Numbered from the stretch's first letter, positions 14,135 to 22,868 are shown. The stretch: 64,000 nucleotides of DNA from an uncultured Lachnospiraceae bacterium (GCA_910586255.1 CAJUHR010000009.1:45154-109153), one strand, 5' to 3'. The notes: generated from the letters alone by a model not told the origin. Program-made: numbers and translations.

Positions 14135-15802
14135 TTACTCATAAAAAGCGTCAAAATATTTCTGGAAAATGGACAGATACTCTTCCAGCCCGTAAGCATC
14201 CAGCTTGTTTCTGTATTCGTTCCAGTCGTTTTCCGTATATCCGTTCATGATCCATCTGGAACGACATTCATTGATATACTGGGAGATGTCAGGGGTCAGG
14301 ACGGAAAGTCTGTCCGTGTCCTCCCGGTTCATAAATACGTTTGGATACACGTATTTGTTGTTCATATCCGGCGTAAAGGATTCCCGGATCCAGTCCAGGC
14401 GGTACTGGGCGTCAGCCGGACAGGTAACATACTTGCCGTAGTACTCGTCAAGTACGGCCAGGGGGCCGCCAACGGATTCCGCTTCTCTGACCTCCACTGG
14501 GGAAGCGTCTCCTAAGGAGGCATGCTTTAACATAGGCTCTCCGTCCTCATTGGTGCCCATCTCAAAGATATCAAAATCATCGTCCTCCCCGTAGGTGCCC
14601 CAGTTGTTCTGAGGAGACTGGAGAGGGGCATACATCTGGTCAAGCCATGCGCACACCAGAGCAGGTTCCCTGGCAACAGCGGTGACAACGCAGCGCCCCC
14701 TGCTGTATCCGCTGGTGAAGGACCCGTTTTCAGGAGTGATGTTTCTTGTGTCCGCAGTCAGGGCCGGAAGGGGAACCCAGTCAATGATGTTGTCAATATT
14801 GGCCACGTCCCAGCTGAAGCAGACGCCGTAGCGCCCGGACTTTCCTTTGGCCACATAGGTGGACCATTCCTGGGTAAATGCTTCCGGATCAATGAGTCCC
14901 TCCTCATATAATTTGTGAAGCCAGGCGATTCCGTCCTTAAATCCCTGCTGGGTCGCCGTGCAGATGACTTCCCCTGCGTCCGTGACCGCAATATGCCTTC
15001 CCTGATCGCCATCGCCGTAGCCTTCCCCAAAGCCATTGATCAAAAGGGCAGGATCCTGGCTGCCGTCATTGATAATGCAGGACATGGGGATAATGCTTCC
15101 CTCAATATTAAACTCCGCCTGAAGCTCGGGAGCGTGCTCCTTGAAGGCCAGCAGGGTCTGTTCAAATTCATCTACCGTCTCAGGGATTTCCAGTCCTAAA
15201 AAGTCCAGCCATTTTTTATTGATAAAGCTCATCTCGCTGACGGTCTGGATGGCCGTTCTTTCGGAGCCAAGCTGCTCAATCCATGGAAGCGTCCAGATAT
15301 GGCCGTTGACGTCCGTGCTCATTTTTCTGTATTCCGGATATTTCTCAAAAATTGATTTTAAATTGGGCATATAGGTATCAATATACTCCTCCAAAGGAAT
15401 AATGGCCCCGTAGTTTGCATACCGGAGGATATCGTTATCGCTGAAATCACCGCTGAACACAAAATCCGTCAGAAGATTGGGATTTGCCATATTGAGAGCG
15501 ATCTTGTCGCTCCACTGGTCGGACTGAATGGCCATCCACTCAATCTCCACATTGGTCGCCTCCTGAAGCCTTTTGAAAATAGTCCGGTTGTTGGGGTTGG
15601 ACTCTGTGCTGGGGGGATAGCTGATCATTCCGGTGAGGGCCTTTTTTTGCGCCAGGGGAAACTGCAGCTCTTTCGGATCAACCACCTGCATTTTTTCGCC
15701 GGTATTAAGGGAGGAGACGCTTCGACCGCATGCGGCCAGGGAGAGAGCCATTGCCGCTGTCAGTGCCAATACAGCCCCACGTTTGATTGATTTGTTTTTC
15801 AT
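14135..15802 (-). CDS. ABC importer solute-binding lipoprotein (LplA/family 1 type)
   Basis: 555 residues. The N-terminus MKNKSIKRGAVLALTAAMAL ends in the lipobox LAAC (Cys 25), so the protein should be lipid-anchored outside the membrane. Its length and the mixed alpha/beta body with ...PWIEQLGSERTAIQTVSEMSFINKKWLDFLG belong to the large Firmicute binding proteins that work with LplB/LplC or YtcP/YteP-type permeases. It is 22 bases from the upstream permease gene and 18 bases before the GH32 gene, all on the minus strand, so it most likely binds an oligosaccharide that the GH32 enzyme then cuts, probably a short fructan. AAGGAG precedes the ATG. Confidence 0.9.
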   Translation of the reverse strand: MKNKSIKRGAVLALTAAMALSLAACGRSVSSLNTGEKMQVVDPKELQFPLAQKKALTGMISYPPSTESNPNNRTIFKRLQEATNVEIEWMAIQSDQWSDKIALNMANPNLLTDFVFSGDFSDNDILRYANYGAIIPLEEYIDTYMPNLKSIFEKYPEYRKMSTDVNGHIWTLPWIEQLGSERTAIQTVSEMSFINKKWLDFLGLEIPETVDEFEQTLLAFKEHAPELQAEFNIEGSIIPMSCIINDGSQDPALLINGFGEGYGDGDQGRHIAVTDAGEVICTATQQGFKDGIAWLHKLYEEGLIDPEAFTQEWSTYVAKGKSGRYGVCFSWDVANIDNIIDWVPLPALTADTRNITPENGSFTSGYSRGRCVVTAVAREPALVCAWLDQMYAPLQSPQNNWGTYGEDDDFDIFEMGTNEDGEPMLKHASLGDASPVEVREAESVGGPLAVLDEYYGKYVTCPADAQYRLDWIRESFTPDMNNKYVYPNVFMNREDTDRLSVLTPDISQYINECRSRWIMNGYTENDWNEYRNKLDAYGLEEYLSIFQKYFDAFYE

Positions 15803-15824
15803 GTCCTTGCTCCTTTTTTGTTTG

Positions 15825-16721
15825 TCAGCCTTTTACCGAACCTGCCATGATGCCGCTGTCAAAATATTTCTGGAAGAACGGATACATCACCAAAAGCGGA
15901 AGGCTGGAGATAATAATGGTGGCATACTTTAAAAGCTCTGCAAGCTGTGCCCGCTGCGCCGTACTCTGCATATCGGAAATCATGCCGGATTCCGGCTGGT
16001 TTTGTATGAGGATAGAACGAAGCACCAGCTGCAGCGGCTGTTTTGCGGAATCATTGAGATAAATCATGGCATCAAAGTAGCTGTTCCACATTGCTACAAA
16101 CTGCCATAAGGACAGCACTGCAATGATGGGCGTACATACCGGCAGCAATATTTTGAAGAAATACGTGATTTCATTGGCGCCGTCCACATCCGCCGCTTCC
16201 CGCAGCTCTGTGGGAATCCCCCGGTAATAGGTTCTTGCGATGGTCATATTCCACACACTGAAGGCGCCGGGAAGAATGATGGCCCACATGCTGTCAAGGA
16301 GTCCCAGATTGCCGATGAGCAGGTAGGTGGGGATCAGGCCGCCGCCGAAGAACATGGTGATCATAAAAATCACATTAAAAAGCCCTCTCCCCTTAAAGTC
16401 GGCTCTTGACATGGGATATGCAGCCAGCAGGGTGACTCCCACGGATACAATGGTATACACCACAGAGTAAACCACCGCATTTTTAAAGCCGATCCATATC
16501 TGGGCGTTGGAGATGACCCGTTCATATGCCGTCAGGGTCCATTTGCTGAAATCAAAGGTAATCCCCTTGTTCTGCAGGGTGATCGGATCCATGAAGGAGG
16601 CGGCCACAATATAGATCATAGGAATGATAATTGCAAGAACAAACAAGCCGATGAGAATATATCCCACCGTAAGCAGTATTTTATCCTGAGTGCCGTAGCT
16701 GGAAAATTTTTTTGTTTTCAT
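15825..16721 (-). CDS. ABC sugar importer permease (YtcP/LplC-like, CUT1)
   Basis: 298 residues from ATG 16721, which has AGGAGG seven bases upstream; the longer open frame to 16748 overlaps the previous gene. Six hydrophobic segments and the cytoplasmic EAA loop RGIPTELREAADVDGANEITYFFKI... (EAA---G) that docks to the ATPase are visible. The ending ...FFQKYFDSGIMAGSVKG is characteristic of this permease subfamily. No ATPase gene is in the operon; importers of this kind usually share a multi-sugar ATPase of the MsmX type encoded elsewhere. Confidence 0.92.
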   Translation of the reverse strand: MKTKKFSSYGTQDKILLTVGYILIGLFVLAIIIPMIYIVAASFMDPITLQNKGITFDFSKWTLTAYERVISNAQIWIGFKNAVVYSVVYTIVSVGVTLLAAYPMSRADFKGRGLFNVIFMITMFFGGGLIPTYLLIGNLGLLDSMWAIILPGAFSVWNMTIARTYYRGIPTELREAADVDGANEITYFFKILLPVCTPIIAVLSLWQFVAMWNSYFDAMIYLNDSAKQPLQLVLRSILIQNQPESGMISDMQSTAQRAQLAELLKYATIIISSLPLLVMYPFFQKYFDSGIMAGSVKG

Positions 16722-16731
16722 TGGGAACCTC

Positions 16732-17682
16732 CTATAACCCCTGGCCATCGTTCATTTTTGCTACAATTTTGTTTACGCTTAAAAGGAGAATCACGTTAAT
16801 AACCGTATTGAACAAGCCGACTGCTGTGGAGAAACTAAAGTTACCGCTGATAAGACCTTGCTTGTAAACGTATGTGGAGATGATTTCTGAGCTGGCAAGG
16901 TTTAAGTCCGTCTGTAAAGCATACGCTTTTTCAAAGCCGATGCTCATGATGTTTCCTGCCTGAAGAATAAACTGGATGATCACAATGTCCTTGATGGCAG
17001 GCCATTCAACCACCCGGATCTGCTGAAGGATATTGGCCCCGTCAAGCTCGGCGGCTTCTCTTAAATCCTGGCTTGCGTTCGCCAGGGCGGCGGTGTACAT
17101 AATGGACGCCCAGCCGGCTCCCTGCCAGATACCGCTTGCGATGTAGATGGTCCTCCATGCTTGTGGCATGGTCATAAAGTTGATCTGGGTGCCTAATAAA
17201 AGGTTTACGGGACCGGTTACGGAAAGGAAAATCCTTATGATACCGCACAGGACTATGACGGAAATAAAGTTGGGCAGGTAAAGAGCCAGCTGAATCTTTT
17301 TCTTGATTCCCGTGCGCTGAATCCGGTTCAGTAAAAACGCCAGGAGGATGGGCACCGGAAATCCCCACAAAAGACCGAAGATACTGAGCTTTAAGGTATT
17401 GGCCAGATAGGACATAAAGTCCGGAGAGGAAAGGAATCGGTTAAAATACCGGAATCCTACCCACTCGCTGCCCCAGATGCCCCGGAACGGGTTATAGTCC
17501 TGAAACGCGATGAGAATGCCGCCCATGGGAATGTACTTAAAGATTAAAGTCAGCGCCAATGCCGGCATAAGGAAGATTACATATAATTCCCAGTGCTGCT
17601 TTACATACACCAGCGTATCATGAATCCTCCCTGATTTGCTGCCCTGTTTCCCTGCGGAAACGGTTGAAGAATTGGAAGCCAT
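16732..17682 (-). CDS. ABC sugar importer permease (YteP/LplB-like, CUT1)
   Basis: 316 residues from ATG 17682, preceded by AAGGGGGA; the open frame reaching 17784 runs through the promoter region and is not used. Six membrane segments follow an N-terminal cytoplasmic stretch. The LYVIFLMPALALTLIFKYIPMGGILIAFQDYNPF start and the EAA loop SQDLREAAELDGANILQQIRVVEWP identify it as the first permease of the pair. First gene of the leftward operon permease-permease-binding protein-GH32, and divergent from the LacI-type regulator gene. Confidence 0.92.
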   Translation of the reverse strand: MASNSSTVSAGKQGSKSGRIHDTLVYVKQHWELYVIFLMPALALTLIFKYIPMGGILIAFQDYNPFRGIWGSEWVGFRYFNRFLSSPDFMSYLANTLKLSIFGLLWGFPVPILLAFLLNRIQRTGIKKKIQLALYLPNFISVIVLCGIIRIFLSVTGPVNLLLGTQINFMTMPQAWRTIYIASGIWQGAGWASIMYTAALANASQDLREAAELDGANILQQIRVVEWPAIKDIVIIQFILQAGNIMSIGFEKAYALQTDLNLASSEIISTYVYKQGLISGNFSFSTAVGLFNTVINVILLLSVNKIVAKMNDGQGL

Positions 17683-17804
17683 TGGTTCCCCCTTTCTCGC
17701 ATGCCTGTGTTGTTTTATTTTACGCAAGGTATCTTTGCTGTATCCTTTTGATGCACACTCTTGATTTGTGCAAACGTAAAACATCAGTCATGCATCTTGT
17801 TTAT

Positions 17805-17833
17805 AATATACCATAGATTTTACATTTAGTCAA
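17805..17833 (-). promoter_or_regulatory. Promoter of the ABC/GH32 operon
   Basis: On the minus strand TTGACT (17833-17828), a 17-base spacer and TATATT (17810-17805). Copies of TTTTACATTT overlap the spacer and lie just outside, suggesting control by the divergently encoded LacI-family protein. Confidence 0.6.
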
Positions 17834-17835
17834 TA

Positions 17836-17924
17836 TATAATTTTACATTTGAACAAATTATTATGAATTTGTTTTTGTGTTTTTGATTATTCTGGACATA
17901 AAATTTTTATAATTTTACATTTGA
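17836..17924. repeat. Two 17-bp direct repeats in the LacI/ABC divergent region
   Basis: TATAATTTTACATTTGA occurs identically at 17836-17852 and 17908-17924, 72 bases apart; a third partial copy ATTTTACATTTAG is at about 17818-17830. They flank the -35 elements of both divergent promoters, which makes them candidate operator sites for the LacI-family regulator. Confidence 0.6.
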
Positions 17925-17949
17925 CATATTATATGCTATGCGGTATGAT
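17921..17949 (+). promoter_or_regulatory. Promoter of the LacI-family regulator gene
   Basis: TTGACA (17921-17926), 17 bases, TATGAT (17944-17949), about 30 bases before the start codon. Near-consensus sigma-A promoter overlapping the second direct repeat, so autoregulation is likely. Confidence 0.7.
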
Positions 17950-17978
17950 ACATATGTAAGATTGGAAAGGAGAAGATT

Positions 17979-19046
17979 ATGGCCTCAAAAGTTACCATTC
18001 AGGATATTGCGGATGCTTTGGGTGTTTCTCGCAATACGGTCTCTAAAGCAATCAATAATACGGGAGTATTGGCGGCCGCTACCAGAGATAAGGTTCTGAA
18101 AAAAGCACAGGAAATGGGATATAAGCAATTTTCCTATATGAATATTGCGGAAGCCGCCGGATTGCCCTCTGCATCGGAGGCAGGAGAAAAGCATGAGATT
18201 GCACTGTTTCTGGGAAATTTTGTAGGCGCTTCCCATTTTGCGTCAACAATGCTTGATAAATTTCAGAGGGAGCTGGCGCAGCTGGGCTATAGCCTTATTA
18301 TGTACCGGGTAATTGAGGAGGAGATAGAAAAATTACGGCTTCCTGTTTCCTTCAGGCCGGAGCGGATCGCAGGTATTGCGTGTATTGAAATATTTGATCG
18401 GGACTACTGCCGGATGCTTTGCGGCCTGAACCGTCCTCTGCTGTTCGTTGATTCCCCCGCCGATGGTTTTGAAGCTCCCCTGGAGGCGGATCTGCTTTAT
18501 ATGGACAATCGGACGGAAATCTACCGTTTTGTCAAGGAAATGGTTCAGAGAGGAAAGAAGAGGATCGGATTTGTAGGCCCGTATATGCATTGTCAGTCTT
18601 TTTACGAACGATATATGAGCTATCGCAATGCCATGTACATGATGGGATTTCCCTGCCTGGAAGAATACTGTCTGCTTGAGAACAGGCGCGGTCCTTCGGT
18701 ATCTGACAGAGAGGATTATCATAAATATCTGGCCGAACATATCAGCGGAATGAAAAAGCTTCCGGATGTTTTTATCTGTGCTAATGATGCAACGGCTCTG
18801 GATGTGATGCAGGTGCTTAATTTCCTGAATTATTCGATCCCCGGTGACGTTTACCTGTGCGGCTTTGATGACTCTCCTGAATCGCGGGTCGTGATGCCGT
18901 CCCTTACCACCGTTCATATCCACAGCCAGGATATAGGGCTGTCTGCCGTCCAGCTGCTGATATCACGGATCAAGGAGCCGTCATTAAATTACCGGACCGT
19001 GTATGTTGAAACCAATTTGATTTTCCGGGGTTCTACGGAGGGATAA
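17979..19046 (+). CDS. LacI-family transcriptional regulator
   Basis: 355 residues. The N-terminal DNA-binding domain reads KVTIQDIADALGVSRNTVSKAINN, a standard LacI helix-turn-helix with hinge up to residue ~60, followed by a periplasmic-binding-protein-like effector domain (~70-350; the end ...MPSLTTVHIHSQDIGLSAVQLLISRIKEP is typical). It should repress the divergent ABC/GH32 operon until a sugar or sugar phosphate binds. AAAGGAG stands seven bases before the ATG. The DUF624 gene follows after 6 bases, so the two are co-transcribed. Confidence 0.93.
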   Translation: MASKVTIQDIADALGVSRNTVSKAINNTGVLAAATRDKVLKKAQEMGYKQFSYMNIAEAAGLPSASEAGEKHEIALFLGNFVGASHFASTMLDKFQRELAQLGYSLIMYRVIEEEIEKLRLPVSFRPERIAGIACIEIFDRDYCRMLCGLNRPLLFVDSPADGFEAPLEADLLYMDNRTEIYRFVKEMVQRGKKRIGFVGPYMHCQSFYERYMSYRNAMYMMGFPCLEEYCLLENRRGPSVSDREDYHKYLAEHISGMKKLPDVFICANDATALDVMQVLNFLNYSIPGDVYLCGFDDSPESRVVMPSLTTVHIHSQDIGLSAVQLLISRIKEPSLNYRTVYVETNLIFRGSTEG

Positions 19047-19052
19047 AGAATT

Positions 19053-19679
19053 ATGAAAGCACTTTTGGAAATTGACGGGCCTGTGATGCAGCTTATCACA
19101 AAGATTGTGTATGCTGTCTGGCTGAATATTCTCTGGTTTATCTGTTGTCTGCCTGTCTTTACTGTGGGCGCTTCCACAACCGCGCTTTTTTACGTGACCT
19201 TAAAGATTGCCAGGAATGAGGAGGGAGCCGTCACCAGGGCGTTTTTCCATTCCTTTAAGGAGAATTTCCGTCAGGCAACTGTGATTTGGCTGATTTTGCT
19301 GGCAGTGGGGATACTTCTTGGGATAGACGGATATATTTTTTACCATATGAGGTTTGACGGTGTGCTGTGGACCCTGGGAACGGCCGTATTTATGGCAGCT
19401 GTTGCCGCTTATGCCATTATATTTATGTACATATTCCCTCTTCTGGCAAGATTTGATAATACCATATGGGCCATGTTTAAAAACGCCCTGATGATCGGTA
19501 TGCGGTTTCTTTTGTGTACGGTGCTGATGGCTTTGGTTTATTTTAGTATGGCGGTGGTTATTATCCGCATTTTTACTCCTGCGGTTATTTTTGGTGAGGG
19601 GCTTTGCGCTCTTTTGTGTTCTTATTTGCTCTCTTCTATATTGGTTCTTGTGGAAGGAAATGATTCGGTTGCTGTTTAG
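19053..19679 (+). CDS. DUF624 (YesL-like) membrane protein
   Basis: 208 residues with five or six hydrophobic segments. The opening ...VYAVWLNILWFICCLPVFTVGASTTALFYVTLKIARNEEG is the characteristic DUF624 motif. Members accompany YteP/YtcP-type oligosaccharide ABC operons in Firmicutes, but their biochemical role is unknown. The gene follows the LacI-type regulator by six bases, in keeping with this association. No catalytic residues can be proposed. Confidence 0.88.
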   Translation: MKALLEIDGPVMQLITKIVYAVWLNILWFICCLPVFTVGASTTALFYVTLKIARNEEGAVTRAFFHSFKENFRQATVIWLILLAVGILLGIDGYIFYHMRFDGVLWTLGTAVFMAAVAAYAIIFMYIFPLLARFDNTIWAMFKNALMIGMRFLLCTVLMALVYFSMAVVIIRIFTPAVIFGEGLCALLCSYLLSSILVLVEGNDSVAV

Positions 19680-19680
19680 T

Positions 19681-19716
19681 AACCAATGTCATGATGTTGG
19701 ATATGAACAGTAACGC
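19681..19716 (+). repeat. Partial dispersed repeat in intergenic region
   Basis: AACCAATGTCATGATG (also found at about 12376-12391) is followed by TGAACAGTAAC, the half-site seen in the element at 23892-23994. Looks like a fused or truncated pair of small repeat ends. Confidence 0.45.
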
Positions 19717-19751
19717 TCCGAATACGAATTAAAAGATCAAACATAATCCCA

Positions 19752-19781
19752 TTGCGGTCAAAGGCTTCCCTGTGCTATACT
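19752..19781 (+). promoter_or_regulatory. Putative promoter of the exonuclease gene
   Basis: TTGCGG (19752-19757), 18 bases, TATACT (19776-19781), about 75 bases before the chosen start codon. Confidence 0.45.
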
Positions 19782-19855
19782 ATGACAACAGCGTCAGGGA
19801 CTTTTTTGGCGCTTCTTGCGGTACAGGCTCATGGGAAAAGAGGACAAAAGAAAAC

Positions 19856-20431
19856 ATGACAGAGAAATTTGCGGTAATTGATACGGAGACGAACTGGCTT
19901 GACCAGGTCATGTCTATCGGTGTGGTGGTTGCTGATTCAAAAGCCAAAAAGAAGCTTGATTCGGTCTATTACATCATTGACCCGGAATACAGAGTGGGCG
20001 GGATGTATGCAGATGAGCTGAGGCCTGACGAGGAGGGAGTCCGTGTTGCGGACAGGAAAAGGGCTTTAAAGGAAATCCGACAGTGGCTGAATATGCATGG
20101 CGTTGAGAAGCTCTTCGCCTACAATGCGTCCTTTGACAAAATGCATTTGCCGGAGTATTCAGGGTATAAGTGGTATGATATCATGCGCCTGGCATCCTAT
20201 CGCCAATATAACAGTGCCATACCGGATTGTGCGGATTGTTATAAGACCGGAAGAATGAAAAGAGGATACGGAGTGGAAAGTATATTGCAGATGCTCCGCA
20301 AAAACAGAGGGTATCGTGAGACTCACAATGCGGTTTTGGATGCAGAGGATGAACTGGAAATTATGCAACTGCTGGGACATGAGATAGGGGTATATGACAT
20401 CGCGCTTTTGTCGAACAGGAAATTTGGCTAA
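19856..20431 (+). CDS. DnaQ-like 3'-5' exonuclease domain protein
   Basis: 191 residues from ATG 19856, where the family sequence begins; the open frame extends back to 19772 over the putative promoter. The DEDD metal-binding residues are recognisable: D-x-E in FAVIDTETNW (~residues 7-9), Asp in FAYNASFDKMHL (~residue 90) and H-x4-D in HNAVLDAEDEL (~residues 160-165). Such stand-alone domains act in nucleic-acid trimming or repair. No neighbour points to a specific role. Ribosome site is weak (AAAAGAAAAC). Confidence 0.8.
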   Translation: MTEKFAVIDTETNWLDQVMSIGVVVADSKAKKKLDSVYYIIDPEYRVGGMYADELRPDEEGVRVADRKRALKEIRQWLNMHGVEKLFAYNASFDKMHLPEYSGYKWYDIMRLASYRQYNSAIPDCADCYKTGRMKRGYGVESILQMLRKNRGYRETHNAVLDAEDELEIMQLLGHEIGVYDIALLSNRKFG

Positions 20432-20572
20432 GTGAAATGGACTTTTGCAGTTTGTGGTTCGTCCGTTATTTTTTTCGCAAAAGAGCCGATATTAAAAACA
20501 GATGGCAATGGTTTAAGGGTTTTCTAAATTGCTTCAGCCAATGGATCATATGGGGTTAGAGAGGGGAATCTT

Positions 20573-20839
20573 ATGGGGATTAATTTTTATGTGCATACCA
20601 TGAGAACATTGGATTGGATGAGCCGGCAATATGAGGCGGATCCGGGGAAGCACACGGACGGCGAGACGGATTTGGACGATGAGCTTGCGGCAGGGGCGAT
20701 CAAATTTAATGATCTGATGCGGGATGGGGTCACAGCCCAGTTAAACCAGATTATGGCCAGGGGAAACCGGGAGTTTACAGACGAGATGCTGGGGCGTCCT
20801 GAGGATGACAAAAAAGGGATTCTGGATGTGAGAGCCTGA
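20573..20839 (+). CDS. Small hypothetical protein, 88 residues
   Basis: Unrecognised. Starts MGINFYVHTMRTLDWM after GAGAGGGGAATCTT, a plausible ribosome site. The product is acidic and mostly helical (DLDDELAAGAIKFNDLMRDGVTAQLNQIMARGNREF), with no membrane segment or cysteine motif. The gene stands alone between the exonuclease and a terminator. It has an acceptable start and codon pattern, so it is probably real, but no function can be offered. Confidence 0.6.
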   Translation: MGINFYVHTMRTLDWMSRQYEADPGKHTDGETDLDDELAAGAIKFNDLMRDGVTAQLNQIMARGNREFTDEMLGRPEDDKKGILDVRA

Positions 20840-20873
20840 TGCGCGTCTCCGGCACGGGATTACCGAAATAAAT

Positions 20874-20910
20874 AAAAGCAATTTCCTGTGAAATGGAGAT
20901 TGCTTTTTTT
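20874..20910 (+). terminator. Rho-independent terminator
   Basis: AAAAGCAATTTCC (20874-20886) pairs with GGAGATTGCTTTT (one mismatch) ending in a seven-T run at 20904-20910. Confidence 0.75.
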
Positions 20911-20960
20911 GAATGATTCATTACCGGCGGTTTTATGGTTTTGGAAGGAAGAAGGGGGGA

Positions 20961-22211
20961 ATGAGGTTGGATGAATATCAGATTCGCTATATTCAGGCCA
21001 TAGAGAGGGAGGGGAGTATTTGGAGGGCTGCCGGTATTCTGGGGAAGAATCCGTCCACCTTGACCAGGGTCCTGAAAAATTGTGAGAGGGAGATGGAGGT
21101 ATCCCTGTTTAACCGGACCCGGGAAAGGATGGTTCCCACACCGGAGGGAGAGCGGGTTCTTGAGATTTGCGGGGAGATTCTGGAGGAACTGGAGAGACTG
21201 GACGGGGATGTGAAGGCGTGGAGGGAAGGTCAAGAGGGGCAGAGGGAAGGATCGGAGGAGCAGGATGGGCAAGGACCTCATCGGTGGACAGAAAACGAGA
21301 TCCGCTATCTTCTGACGATCCGTGAGAAAAAGAATATTTCCCGGGCAGCAGGAGAGCTTTATATTGCTCAGCCGTCCTTGAGCCAGATGTTAAAGACATT
21401 GGAAAAGGATTTGGGAAGTCCGGTGTTTAGCCGGCAAAAAGACGGTGTGGAGGAGACAGGCTTCGGCTCTTTTTTGCTGGACCGACTGGAAATGGTAAAG
21501 GGACAGTATGACAGGCTGCGGCTTGAACTGGAAGAATTTCATCAGATGAAAAGGGGAAGAATCACTCTGGGAATCCCTTTGAATCTGGGAACTTATCTTT
21601 TGCCGATGGTGATTCCTCCTTTTCGGGAGCGTTTCCCGGGAATCCGGATTCGGATTCGGGAGAGCAATTCCAATGAATTAGAGCAGCTGATGGTGGCAAA
21701 GAAGATTGATTTCTGTATTCTTCATTTCCAAGAAAGGCGGGAGCAGATTCAATACGAAATGTTTTTTGACGATCCTTTTTATCTGGTGATTCCGGAAGAC
21801 TTTAAGACAAGACTTCGGCTTCCGGAAAACAGGCCGCTGACAGGAGAAGACTTTAAAGGCCTGACCGGGGAAAGCTTTGTGATGGTCTCTCCCCGGCAAA
21901 AGCTTCGCCTGGTGGCAGATCGGATTTTAAAAAATGCAGGGCTTGTGCCGGACATCTGCTGCACCACCAAAAGCATGGAGACGGCCAAGCGCCTGGTGGC
22001 GGCGGGAGTGGGGATCACCCTTTTGCCGGGATCCTACTTAAACCTGTATTCCGGGGTGGAGGGTCTGGCGTGTTATGAGCTTGAGGATGCCCTGGAGGGG
22101 GTGTGGCAGCTGGCGGTGGCTTACCCTGAGGAGGAAAAGCTGCCCAGAAGCTCCCGGGAGCTTATAAAGCTTTTGCAGGAGATACTAGTACATCATTGTA
22201 TTAATTCCTAA
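20961..22211 (+). CDS. LysR-type regulator with two N-terminal HTH domains
   Basis: 416 residues from ATG 20961, longer than the usual ~300. Residues 1-70 form one LysR-like winged helix (YIQAIEREGSIWRAAGILGKNPSTLTRVLKNCEREMEVSLFNRTRERMVPTPEG). A ~30-residue charged linker (EGQEGQREGSEEQDGQ) leads to a second one at ~107-165 (YLLTIREKKNISRAAGELYIAQPSLSQMLKTLEKDLGSPVF). The LysR substrate-binding domain follows (~190-400). Both helices look intact, so this may be a fusion that binds DNA with four HTHs per dimer. No neighbouring metabolic gene indicates the target; the degraded esterase downstream may once have been one. Confidence 0.88.
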   Translation: MRLDEYQIRYIQAIEREGSIWRAAGILGKNPSTLTRVLKNCEREMEVSLFNRTRERMVPTPEGERVLEICGEILEELERLDGDVKAWREGQEGQREGSEEQDGQGPHRWTENEIRYLLTIREKKNISRAAGELYIAQPSLSQMLKTLEKDLGSPVFSRQKDGVEETGFGSFLLDRLEMVKGQYDRLRLELEEFHQMKRGRITLGIPLNLGTYLLPMVIPPFRERFPGIRIRIRESNSNELEQLMVAKKIDFCILHFQERREQIQYEMFFDDPFYLVIPEDFKTRLRLPENRPLTGEDFKGLTGESFVMVSPRQKLRLVADRILKNAGLVPDICCTTKSMETAKRLVAAGVGITLLPGSYLNLYSGVEGLACYELEDALEGVWQLAVAYPEEEKLPRSSRELIKLLQEILVHHCINS

Positions 22212-22242
22212 GCAACAGCACTTGCTCTCTACGTCAGGAGCA

Positions 22243-22291
22243 CGTCTGCAAAGATAGACGTAGGATCCACTACGCTGTCACTTTGCAGACG
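22243..22291. repeat. Palindromic hairpin in gap before the LysR/esterase remnant
   Basis: CGTCTGCAAAG (22243-22253) pairs with CTTTGCAGACG (22281-22291), and an inner CGTAG...CTACG (22259-22274) adds a second stem. Probably a small structured repeat; no T-run follows. Confidence 0.45.
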
Positions 22292-22329
22292 CACACCCGG
22301 CGTGAAAGGCCGGAGAACGGAGAAGGATC

Positions 22330-22854
22330 ATGGAACTGCGTCAATTTACTTATGTGAACAAGGTGGCGGAATGTGGCAGCTTCACCAAGGCGGCGGCAGC
22401 GCTTTTTATCAGTCAGCCGGCTCTCAGCAATTACATCAACACGGTAGTTTTCGCATCATTTAACAGGCGGGACAGGAACGGGATTTTGAGATTGACACCC
22501 GGGTGGGAAAGACGCTGGTGCATCTGTACCGCCCGGAAGGCCGGGAAGGAAAGGAGGCTCCTCTATTTATCAATATCCACGGAGGCGGGGTTGTAAAGGG
22601 CAGAAGAGACCAGGATATGGTATTTTGCCTCGGATAAACAGCTTTCCCACATGCCGCCGACCTTGATGATGTATTGTGAAAATGATATGTTCTGCGATGA
22701 GGACGAGGAATTTCACAAAAGGCTTTTAAGGCTTGGGGTTCCGGTTTACGGGAAACGCTTTCTTCACAGCAGTCACGGGTTTGTGGTGCAGAGAAGGGAT
22801 GAGTATGAGCTGGCAGAGCGGATGATACTGACGGCTTTAAGGGAAATGATGTAG
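22330..22854 (+). pseudogene. Chimeric remnant: LysR N-terminus joined to fragments of an alpha/beta-hydrolase
   Basis: ATG 22330 begins a normal LysR HTH (MELRQFTYVNKVAECGSFTKAAAALFISQPALSNYI) that breaks off at about 22443. From ~22464, in another frame, comes esterase-like sequence ERDFEIDTRVGKTLVHLYRPEG...PLFINIHGGGVVKGRRDQDMVFC with the HGGG oxyanion motif, ending at TAA 22635. From ~22633 a third frame gives the C-terminal end of the same enzyme family (MPPTLMMYCENDMFCDEDEEF...SSHGFVVQRRDEY), with the distal Asp and His but without the central GxSxG region. Two deletions therefore fused three gene pieces. A functional protein is not expected. Confidence 0.75.
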
Positions 22855-22868
22855 GAAAAGGGAAGAGC

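Noticed and set aside
17836..17924. CRISPR-like repeats
   Set aside because: Only two exact copies with a 55-base gap, located at divergent promoters; no array, spacers or cas genes in the window.
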